In this document: in pieces, positions 28,408 through 35,400 of the stretch | Layout: each line of letters begins with the position of its first letter | How positions within the stretch are numbered: the first letter of the stretch is position 1 | From: Henriciella marina DSM 19595 | Lineage (GTDB): Bacteria > Pseudomonadota > Alphaproteobacteria > Caulobacterales > Hyphomonadaceae | Assembly: GCF_000376805.1 (NCBI RefSeq) | Contig: NZ_AQXT01000002.1 | Span: 62,001 to 126,000, forward strand | Reading direction: 5' to 3' | Length of the DNA: 64,000 nucleotides | Position numbers and translations under genes: made by a program | The notes under the pieces: model-generated | Told to the model about the DNA's origin: nothing | Database searches by the model: none | What the model saw: only the letters and a program-made list of their open reading frames with translations

Positions 28408-29163
28408 CTAACCGGCGTCTGCCGTCTCCAGATTATTGAGCTCAAAGCGGACCCCGCCGATGATGACGCCGTCACCATCAGTATCAAGGTCCAGCCGGTC
28501 GGCGCGTTCCAGCGCCTTCATGGCATTCTTGATATTGATGCAGAAGGTGGCGAGCGCTTCGCGCTTGCCCTCTTCGAAGATGAGCCGGCCTTCGCCCTCA
28601 AGGTCTATGACGGTCTGGCCCTTGCTGGTCGTTACAGGCTGGCCGATGGCCGCGCCCCAGCGTGTTGCGAGCGCCGGTGGATCAGGCGCTTCGAAAATTG
28701 CGCCGCCGAGACGGCCCTCGACGGATCGTTTCTTCCAGTCCGGTCCGCCCCAACGCCAGCTATTCCAGGGCCGTGCCTCGTCGACCGACAGGATCGCCGC
28801 GCCGACATCGGCGGGGTGCACGTGGCTGGCGCTAATATCATCAAGGTCGATATCCCAGACGCGGCGGATGCCGGCAATATCGATCAGGCTGCGGGCGCTG
28901 GCGATATCGTCTGTCTGCAGGATCGCCATGTAGCCGCCTTCGCCGTACCGGTCGAGAAACCGGCGGGCAGGCGCATCTTTGGTGGTGGGCGCGACGACTT
29001 CGAGGAACTGGTCGCCAATGGCGAACACGGCATTCTCAAGCCCGAACTCCTTTACGCCAGGATCAGCAAAAGGTTGGCCGAGCCCGAGCACCGTTCGCAA
29101 GCGATCGGCGGTCTTCAGGCTTTCGGCAGCGATGACGAGCTGTCGCAGGCGTATCCGGGTCAT
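28408..29163 (-). CDS. Glyoxalase-like (VOC superfamily) protein
   Basis: A 251-residue protein made of two VOC-like halves. The first begins RLRQLVIAAESL with GDQFLEVVAPT, and the second carries GGAIFEAPDPPALATRWGAAIG. Such proteins are found as glyoxalase-like domain proteins of unknown substrate. Its ATG overlaps the stop of the upstream hypothetical gene (ATGA), so the pair is translationally coupled. Confidence 0.78.
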   Translation of the reverse strand: MTRIRLRQLVIAAESLKTADRLRTVLGLGQPFADPGVKEFGLENAVFAIGDQFLEVVAPTTKDAPARRFLDRYGEGGYMAILQTDDIASARSLIDIAGIRRVWDIDLDDISASHVHPADVGAAILSVDEARPWNSWRWGGPDWKKRSVEGRLGGAIFEAPDPPALATRWGAAIGQPVTTSKGQTVIDLEGEGRLIFEEGKREALATFCINIKNAMKALERADRLDLDTDGDGVIIGGVRFELNNLETADAG

Positions 29164-29891
29164 GTTCGAAGCCTATCATAGCTTCCGGGGTCAGTGCCAA
29201 TCCTTTCAGGAGGGCGCGGCGGCGGGCGGCATCGGATCGCGGAATTGAGGTCCAGCAGGACGGCGGCAAGCCAGTCTGGCGTCTCACGTCCCCGCAGCCC
29301 CGGCGGCCAGCCCGGACGCAAGGGGGTGATCCGCTGCTTTGATTGAGGGTCAGCAAGCGTGCGCGCCGTCCGGCGCGCCAGTCGGCGGGCATGTTTTTCG
29401 GGGGCCCTCATCGCGGCTTGAAGCGCGTCGATCCGGGCGAGCAGCATGTCTGTCTGTGTCGGCGGAGCGGTCTGATGCGCAGGCGTTTGCGGGGCAGGGA
29501 TGAGAGGCGCAGCAAGATCGATGATGCGCGGACCGGCGGTAAAGCGACTCTTACCGCTGCCGGTGCCGAAGCAGGCGGCGAAAGTGGGAACAGGCTCAAA
29601 TAGGGTAAACCCGCCGGGGCTCCGGGTTTGGCGGCAAGCCGGTTTTCGCTTGTCTGCGGCGTTGTTGCAGGGCGCCTGTGTTTCCAGATTCATCTCGATC
29701 GCCATGAGAGCGATGACCCGGCGCACCATGGCTTCAGCCGGGCGAAGCAGTCTTAGGGCCTTCGCCCGTGTGTGCCCGTCGATCTGGCCGCCACGGCCCG
29801 CGACCATGCAGGCAATGGCGGCGACGAAGGCGACAAGTCTCGGCCAGACGCGCGCGATCAGTGGTGTGAGGTTAGCGGCGGTACATTCCAT
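29160..29891 (-). CDS. Hypothetical protein coupled to a VOC gene
   Basis: About 243 residues, with a hydrophobic N-terminal segment (VWPRLVAFVAAIACMVAG), a short conserved-looking helix LRPAEAMVRRVIALMA, and a long proline/arginine-rich region probably lacking defined fold. I do not recognise the family with confidence. An in-frame GTG 18 bases upstream is an alternative start; neither has a good ribosome site. Coupling to the VOC gene and consistent codon use support it being real. Confidence 0.55.
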   Translation of the reverse strand: MECTAANLTPLIARVWPRLVAFVAAIACMVAGRGGQIDGHTRAKALRLLRPAEAMVRRVIALMAIEMNLETQAPCNNAADKRKPACRQTRSPGGFTLFEPVPTFAACFGTGSGKSRFTAGPRIIDLAAPLIPAPQTPAHQTAPPTQTDMLLARIDALQAAMRAPEKHARRLARRTARTLADPQSKQRITPLRPGWPPGLRGRETPDWLAAVLLDLNSAIRCRPPPRPPERIGTDPGSYDRLRT

Positions 29892-30031
29892 GGTGCAGGG
29901 ACAGTACACTGGCGGTGCACGGGTGGGGATGGGCCGTGCATTTCCCCCATTGGCGCGGCGTTTGTGGCCGGGATGCTTGTCGATGCCGCCCGTGGCGGTA
30001 CGCTCATGTCCTTACGGATGAGGGATCTTTC

Positions 30032-31270
30032 ATGAAATCGATGATGTGTGCCAGCCTTCTGGGCGCGCTGCTGGGTCCCGGTCTGGCTGGCTGCACGCCG
30101 CAGTCGCAAGGGGCCGAGGCGCAGGAACCGAGCGCTGATCCCCGGATCCTTAGCGAACAGGAACTGGTCGATATACTTGTCGGGTCGTGCATCCAGTCGA
30201 CGCGCAATTGCGATCCGAGCGGATCAATCGAGGCAGTGCGCGCGGCGTTCAGTGAGGGACTGACTTTCCGTCTGATCGCGCCAGAGGCGGTGCCAGATGA
30301 CGGTATGGTCGTTGCTGTTCAGGGGATTGGCGGCGGCGGCCCTTGGCAGCATGTCATCGACCGCACCGAGGAACAGGGCCTGCCGAAAATCGAGAATATG
30401 GAACGGGCCGTGGTCGATCTCTTTGCCGATTATACCGGCAAGAAGGTGGCTGCGCTGGTCCGGTCAGAGGCGGCAGGAGCCACGGCGACCGCGCTTTTGC
30501 TGGGCGCGGAGATGGGCATCCCGACACTGGACGGCGGCATAACGGGCCGCGCCGTGCCAGAAGTTCAACAGTCCATCCCGTGGATTAACGGCATTGCCTC
30601 CGTGCCGACTGCGATCGTGACGCCGTGGGGCGACCAGATCATCATCAGGCATGCGGTTGATGAGTACCGGGTTGAGGATATTACGCGCGCCATCGCTGTC
30701 GCCAGTGCAGGCGACGCGCTGATCACGATGACGCCGATGTCGGGCGCTGATCTGGAGCGGGGCATTCTGCCCGGCAATATCACCGAAGCAGAGACCTATG
30801 GCCGGACGGTGCGCGAGGCGCGCGACGCTGGCCGCGACCCGATTGCCGCGCTTGTCGAGGTTTCGGGCGGCTACCGCCTGTTCGAAGGGGTGGTGACGGT
30901 GTCGGAAGAGCGCGGTGAGAGAGGCTTCAACTGGGTCGAGGCCATGCTTGACGGGACCGGCGATTATGAAGGTGAGACCTACCGCGTCTATGTGAAGAAT
31001 GAGAACATCGTCAGCTGGCGCAATGGCGTGCTCGATGCGATTTCACCGGACTATATTTACAATCTGGACCCGGAGACGGGCCAGTCGACACTGGGCGTCG
31101 GTTATGGCGGTTATGTCGTTGGTGAACGCGTGGCTTTTGTCGGCGTACCGGCGCCTGCGCCATGGCGCAGTGAGCGGGGCATCGAGCTTATCGGGCCGCG
31201 CCACTTTGGCTTTGATTTCGACTATGTGCCGATCGAGACGCTGCAGGACGGTGAAGCAAGGCCGGACTAG
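30032..31270 (+). CDS. DUF917 (S-methyl-thiohydantoin desulfurase-like) family lipoprotein
   Basis: A 412-residue protein matching DUF917 along its length: DGGITGRAVPEVQ, YIYNLDPETGQ, GVPAPAPWR and the C-terminal FGFDFDYVPIE. It starts with a clear lipoprotein signal, GPGLAGC with Cys21, so it should be exported and anchored. That is unusual, since the family is normally cytosolic and lies beside hydantoinase genes, none of which is here. The N-terminal glycine-rich loop of the family appears replaced by GSCIQSTRNCDP. The function is therefore uncertain. Confidence 0.85.
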   Translation: MKSMMCASLLGALLGPGLAGCTPQSQGAEAQEPSADPRILSEQELVDILVGSCIQSTRNCDPSGSIEAVRAAFSEGLTFRLIAPEAVPDDGMVVAVQGIGGGGPWQHVIDRTEEQGLPKIENMERAVVDLFADYTGKKVAALVRSEAAGATATALLLGAEMGIPTLDGGITGRAVPEVQQSIPWINGIASVPTAIVTPWGDQIIIRHAVDEYRVEDITRAIAVASAGDALITMTPMSGADLERGILPGNITEAETYGRTVREARDAGRDPIAALVEVSGGYRLFEGVVTVSEERGERGFNWVEAMLDGTGDYEGETYRVYVKNENIVSWRNGVLDAISPDYIYNLDPETGQSTLGVGYGGYVVGERVAFVGVPAPAPWRSERGIELIGPRHFGFDFDYVPIETLQDGEARPD

Positions 31271-31372
31271 ACCTGGCTAGCCGCCGCATCAGCGAGGCGG
31301 GCGCTACGGTGCGGCGGGTGACCGCCTCGTGGCTGCCCGGTCTCGCGTCGGGTCACCTGAAAAGCCGTCGAC

Positions 31373-31498
31373 CTATTTCTTGCGCTGGTCGAAGGCATTC
31401 ATGACGCCGGTTTTGAGCGACGGATTGGATGCGTTTGTCTTCACCTTTTCCTTTTTAGGCTTGCGGACTTCGCGGTTCGATTTCTGTTGTTTGGACAT
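31373..31498 (-). CDS. 41-residue basic protein of unknown function
   Basis: A short open frame encoding a highly charged protein that starts MSKQQKSNREVRKPKKEK and ends FDQRKK. Lysine and arginine make up about one third of residues, as in other tiny alphaproteobacterial proteins I recall with this opening. An overlapping frame on the plus strand has no recognisable features. The function is unknown; binding to nucleic acid is conceivable but unsupported. Confidence 0.6.
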   Translation of the reverse strand: MSKQQKSNREVRKPKKEKVKTNASNPSLKTGVMNAFDQRKK

Positions 31499-31776
31499 GG
31501 AGTGGGTCACTTCGGTTGCAGGCCTGTCAGCGCTGCGGTTTGCCCCTGTGGGCCGGCGACCGGAATGGTCGATCAGGCAGGGACAGCGCCGGATAGGCTT
31601 TGCGGATTCTGGTGTGACGTGTGCCGCAAACGGCGTTCACTAGATATCGCGACGGTTGAGCGCGAATGCAATGGGAATATGCGCGGGGCGAGCTGGGCCC
31701 CAGAGATTTTCTGGCGTAAATTCCGGGATGACGATGACGTTTCGCAGGTGGAGCGTTGCGAGCGCCTCAAGCCTCT

Positions 31777-32400
31777 TCAGTCGGGCCGGTAATCGGGGAC
31801 CAGTTCGATGGCAAGTTCGCGCATTTTCTGCACGTCGCCTTCATTCATGTTCGGCCTGCCATTGCGGTGCCAGGTCCAGAGATCCTGCGCGTCTCGATAG
31901 GCTTTGGCCTCGCGGCTATAGAGGTTGCCGTCGGTTTCCATCGCCTGGAGGAGGGCACTGATCTGGCTGTTGGAATAGCCAGCATAACGGGTGCGCGTCT
32001 TGCCGTGGATACGGGGATCGGAGGCGCGGCGCTGTAGCTCATCACGGATGGCATACCAGTGGTTCTTGAAGGTCTGGCGTCTCTGGCCGGCAGCGTCCGT
32101 GACCTTTTCCTCAACATCGGAGCGAAGGTCGAACACGCTGGAGCGCAACTGGCTGACAGCGCCGAGCGTGGCGCTCATCTGCTCTTCCATCGCTTCCAGC
32201 TGTGCCTTGGCCTCTTGCTGGTGTTTCTGGATGACCTCATTGGAGGCTTCGAGCGCAGATTTGAGGTTTTTGACTCGGCCGCCAAAGAGCGCCGCGCCAA
32301 ACAGGACGCCAAGCCCGCCCGCCACGATCAGCACGGCCGTTGAAACGAGAGAGGCCTGCGCCTCTGTCAGATTGACCCAATAGTGTTGCAGTAGCTCCAT
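31777..32400 (-). CDS. Membrane-anchored coiled-coil protein of unknown function
   Basis: A 207-residue protein starting MELLQHYWVNLTEAQ. One membrane helix (about 18-38, VLIVAGGLGVLFGAALFGG) is followed by a likely coiled coil (about 42-100, rich in Glu, Gln, Lys and Ala) and a cytosolic C-terminal region with RYAGYSNSQISALLQAM. The frame continues 180 bases further upstream, but the ATG at 32400 is preceded by a purine-rich ribosome site and begins the plausible protein. Confidence 0.65.
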   Translation of the reverse strand: MELLQHYWVNLTEAQASLVSTAVLIVAGGLGVLFGAALFGGRVKNLKSALEASNEVIQKHQQEAKAQLEAMEEQMSATLGAVSQLRSSVFDLRSDVEEKVTDAAGQRRQTFKNHWYAIRDELQRRASDPRIHGKTRTRYAGYSNSQISALLQAMETDGNLYSREAKAYRDAQDLWTWHRNGRPNMNEGDVQKMRELAIELVPDYRPD

Positions 32401-32671
32401 CTCGTCCCCCCGGACATTTTCACCGCAGTGTTTCTTCGCGTTAAGGACGTTCGCGTCAAGTGGGGCGGGGGCCGTGCCGGGCTCCGGAATAGCCCCGCTG
32501 CCCGTTGGCAGTAAGGCATTCCGGGTGTGCGGGGGGTCTGGTTCGCGGCGGACCGGCTTGGCCGCGCGGCTCATGTCCATGCCAGTGCCAAGGTCAGGGT
32601 TATCCCTGATGGACAGCCGGGCCGAGGCGGATCAGGATGGCGAACAATGGCAGAAGCGAAGGGATGAGCGC

Positions 32672-33094
32672 ATGATGACAGGTTGGCGGACGATGGTGTT
32701 TCTGGCGGTTGGCTTCTGGCCGGTGGCTGCCTGCGGGACCGGAGAGGAAATGACCTCTCCAACACTGGCCGCCCCCGAGCGGGTGGACGCTGCGCGTGTC
32801 GACACGGCATCGGTGAGCGCACCGGAGAGTGAGCTTGTCGGGCAGGGCGAGGCGATTGCCGAGAGCCTCTGCGCCGGATGCCACGCCATCGGCCTGACGG
32901 GCGAGAGCGCCCACCACGAAGCCATGCCGTTCCGGCAGATCTCCTGGCACTATCCGGTCGAGGTTCTCGCTGAGCCGCTGGCGGAAGGCATCATGGTTGC
33001 CCACCCGGAAATGCCGCAATGGCAGTTCGAGCCGCAGCAGATCGACGCGCTGCTGGCCTATCTCGAGACGGTGCAGGTGCCCGAAGAAGGGTGA
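32672..33094 (+). CDS. Class I c-type cytochrome, lipoprotein
   Basis: A 140-residue exported monoheme cytochrome c. The lipobox VAAC places the lipidated cysteine at 21. The heme motif CAGCH is at 67-71, and Met114 in PEMPQW is the likely distal ligand. It should carry electrons at the periplasmic membrane surface. The frame reaches back to 32474, but the ATG at 32672 has an AAGGGA site and starts the signal. The last 75 bases occur again at 34050-34124. Confidence 0.85.
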   Translation: MMTGWRTMVFLAVGFWPVAACGTGEEMTSPTLAAPERVDAARVDTASVSAPESELVGQGEAIAESLCAGCHAIGLTGESAHHEAMPFRQISWHYPVEVLAEPLAEGIMVAHPEMPQWQFEPQQIDALLAYLETVQVPEEG

Positions 33095-33121
33095 GGAACA
33101 GGCCGCGCCGAGGCGGGTGTT

Positions 33122-33892
33122 CTATGTGCAATCCTTGGCCGATGGGCGGCCCGGGTCGGCTAGCGCATCGGAGATGATCTTCGTCCAGATGTCATAGCCT
33201 GCCGCATTCATATGCAAGCGGTCGCTGATGAAGAGGTCCTTCGGCGTGTCGCCGTCCATCATCGGTTCGGTGATGTCGATATATGTCAGGTCATCGCGGG
33301 TCGCGGCATAGTCCGCGATGAGACGGTTCGCGGCGGTCTGGGTCTCAAGCTGGCCGAGCCGCGCGATCGAGGGTTTGATCGAGACGAAATAGACGGGTGT
33401 GTCGCCGAGCGCTGCCGTTTTCTTGTCGAGAAAGGTCTGGAAGGATGCCAGGATATCATTGGGGCTCGCGCCCGCGCTCACGTCATTTTCGCCAGAATAG
33501 AAGACGATCTCGCGCGGCTGATGCGGGGTAAGCAGAAGGTCGAAATACGCGGTCGCATGCGCGATGCCTGAACCGCCAAAACCGCGATTGACGGCATCGA
33601 GCTCAGGGAAATCCTCTTCGAGCGTAAACCAGAACCGGATGCTGGAGCTGCCCGTAAACACCGTGCTGCAAGCGGTGGGCGGCATCACTTCGTCCTGGAC
33701 GAGGAAATTGTACATCTCCGATACGAATGGCGAGCTGCGGGTGAGCGCGATTGGTGAGGCGATTGGGAGGGCGGCGGAGGTGGTCGTGGTGGTCGTTTCT
33801 TCAGCGGGCGTCTCGCCAGTGGACTGACACCCGGCCAGCAAGGCTGCGCTTCCAAGGCAAACGGTTAGCCAGATCTTTGCGTTGTGTTTCAT
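33122..33892 (-). CDS. SGNH/GDSL hydrolase family lipoprotein
   Basis: A 256-residue protein with lipoprotein signal (ALLAGC, Cys22) and a Thr-rich linker. The SGNH hydrolase domain has block I FTGSSSIRFW with the catalytic serine near 82, block III GENDVS, and block V DRLH with Asp224 and His227. Such enzymes cleave esters, often deacetylating glycans or lipids. The open frame extends upstream to 34270 through repeats, but MKHNAK at 33892 is the evident start. It lies between two copies of a cytochrome 3' end. Confidence 0.88.
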   Translation of the reverse strand: MKHNAKIWLTVCLGSAALLAGCQSTGETPAEETTTTTTSAALPIASPIALTRSSPFVSEMYNFLVQDEVMPPTACSTVFTGSSSIRFWFTLEEDFPELDAVNRGFGGSGIAHATAYFDLLLTPHQPREIVFYSGENDVSAGASPNDILASFQTFLDKKTAALGDTPVYFVSIKPSIARLGQLETQTAANRLIADYAATRDDLTYIDITEPMMDGDTPKDLFISDRLHMNAAGYDIWTKIISDALADPGRPSAKDCT

Positions 33893-34049
33893 GGTTCGCG
33901 TTCCCTCTTGTGTCTGTTTTACGCGACTGTTCGCGGCCCCGGCCGGGAGGTCAAGTGGAACGGAGGGGGTTCGTACCGGCGCTCGTCCTTCGACTTCGCT
34001 CAGGATGAGCGCTTTCCGAGAGGGTCGCTCATCCCCGCGCACGGTGTAC

Positions 34050-34124
34050 TGGCAGTTCGAGCCGCAGCAGATCGACGCGCTGCTGGCGAATCTTGAGACG
34101 ATGCAGGTGCCGGAAGAGGGGTGA
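34050..34124 (+). pseudogene. Duplicated 3' end of the cytochrome c lipoprotein gene
   Basis: This 75-base stretch repeats 33020-33094 with six differences; the first 38 bases are identical. It still reads WQFEPQQIDALLANLETMQ and the same VPEEG-stop ending. No heme motif or signal lies upstream, so it cannot encode a cytochrome. It is a remnant of a duplicated gene or of a rearrangement at this locus. Confidence 0.85.
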
Positions 34125-34135
34125 GCTATCGTTCT

Positions 34136-34314
34136 CCCTTCTCCCTTGGGAGAAGGGCCGGGGATGAGGGGGAGCGGCATCTGCAGAATTGGCCGGGGGC
34201 GGCAGTGATGCCTCATTCTCAGAGCAGGCGAGGGCCGGGACATCGCTGCTGGCCAAGGCCCATATCGCAAGGGCAGTCCCCCTCACCCCTGGCCCCTCTC
34301 CCGCGGGAGAGGGG
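34136..34314. repeat. Paired inverted intergenic repeat (REP/BIME-like)
   Basis: Two arms of 38 bases (34136-34173 and 34277-34314) are inverted, roughly 80 percent similar copies. Each contains a self-complementary core (TCTCCC..GGGAGA) followed by a GGGGATGAGGGGGA-type end. About 100 bases lie between. The arrangement resembles paired extragenic palindromes or a small non-coding mobile element. Confidence 0.75.
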
Positions 34315-34661
34315 AAGGTTTAGTGGGCGTTCTCAATCTTGCGTCACGCTTGACCGCGCCCGCGGTCTGAGCGTCCGTCTTCGGCCATTGGTGTTCGCGC
34401 GAAATTGAGTGCGCCGGAGCTGGACCCTCAGATGGCTTCGCCATCGAGGGTGACGCGGGATGCGAGTGTTAGCGCTCTATCCACACCGTTCCGGAGATAC
34501 CTGCGCAGGCAGGTATCCATAGCGCTCCTTCACAGCTCAGCAAAAATTCGAAATTTACCACCATGGACCCCTGCCTACACAGGGGTCTTCGGGAGGGTGG
34601 AGTTTGTTCGGAATGCCCAGACATGGCTGAATGGCAAGGTCTGCGATCTGTCGATTAGACG

Positions 34662-35400
34662 TCAGTCCCGAGCGGCTTCAACAGCGATCTCAGCCCTGAT
34701 GCGTTGCCCCGGTTCACCGGGTAGTTCGTGTATCGCATCGGAAAAGCTTATGGATAGCTCGCACAGATCGGGCGATACGTTTTGCCTGTCGGTTAGTGCC
34801 TCAAGCTTCGCCTCGCTTCCCCCTATGGAGTACCAATAGTCGATCAGAAGATCGCCAATCCTGGGGCGAGGGTTCAGCCAGAGATTTATTTGATTGCAGG
34901 CCTCCGCGAATTGCGTCCAGCATCAAATTTCCGCGCATCCGAAGGACGTACCGGATGCCCACGGCTTGCTCCCTAGTCAGCGAATTTACACCGCTGAGGG
35001 CAAATTCTGCTCAGGTGACCGGCCCATATTTTTCCAATACGGTTTCATGCATAAGCTGGTCTGCTCGCACCAGGCTCTTCAGCTGACCGTCTGAAGCCTG
35101 TCTGATAAAGTCGGCCTTATCGCGCCGAATTCTTGAGACAAGTTGGTTTGCCATTTCCATGATTGCGGTCTCAGAAGGTACTTCACCGCTAGATGCAAGT
35201 TGCTCGACAAAGTCTGCATAGGCATCGGGAAACCACGCTTTGATGCGGCGCATCATCGAAGACTTGGACTGCAGCAGTCCGTCCATCTCAGTTATCAACT
35301 GCGGCTGTGGATGCCGTTGCGATTGAGATTGCGCAATTGCCAATTGCTCGCTCAAAAGCCCCCCTAGTGCCATCGCAATGAGAAGGCTTTTCCAGCTCAC
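34662..35400 (-). pseudogene. Broken secreted-protein gene downstream of polA (stop plus frameshift)
   Basis: The intact 5' part (35011-35400) encodes a GTG-started protein with signal peptide (cleavage near IAQS), ending ...LEKYGPVT at TGA. Translation continues plausibly in the same frame past the TGA (AEFALSGVNSL..RGNLMLDA). It then continues one frame over from about 34912 (FAEACNQINLWLNPRP...IAVEAARD) to a stop at 34662. Removing one base near 34911 and reading through the stop gives about 243 continuous residues. The GTG follows the polA stop directly, with GGAGG inside polA, so translation was coupled. The family is not recognised. Confidence 0.7.

Larger units (their letters stand above)
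33893..34661. other. Repeat-rich intergenic region
   Basis: About 770 bases without an intact gene. In order it holds a CCTTCGACTTCGCTCAGGAT-type repeat (about 33983-34010), a second copy of the cytochrome c 3' end (34050-34124), and an inverted repeat pair (34136-34173 and 34277-34314). After these come a hairpin near 34427-34455 and two short palindromes (GATACCTGC..GCAGGTATC near 34495; GACCCCTG..CAGGGGTC near 34566). Long plus-strand frames through it lack any protein family signal. Confidence 0.75.

Noticed and set aside
34136-34314. CRISPR array
   Set aside because: Only two repeat arms in opposite orientation, no regular spacing and no cas genes.
35011-35013. TGA as a selenocysteine codon or programmed readthrough
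   Set aside because: A second lesion (frameshift near 34911) lies downstream and no selenocysteine-insertion stem-loop is apparent; gene decay is simpler.
34405-35086. Plus-strand open frames in the repeat region
   Set aside because: They cross palindromic repeats and the antisense of the decayed secreted-protein gene; no signal or domain is visible.
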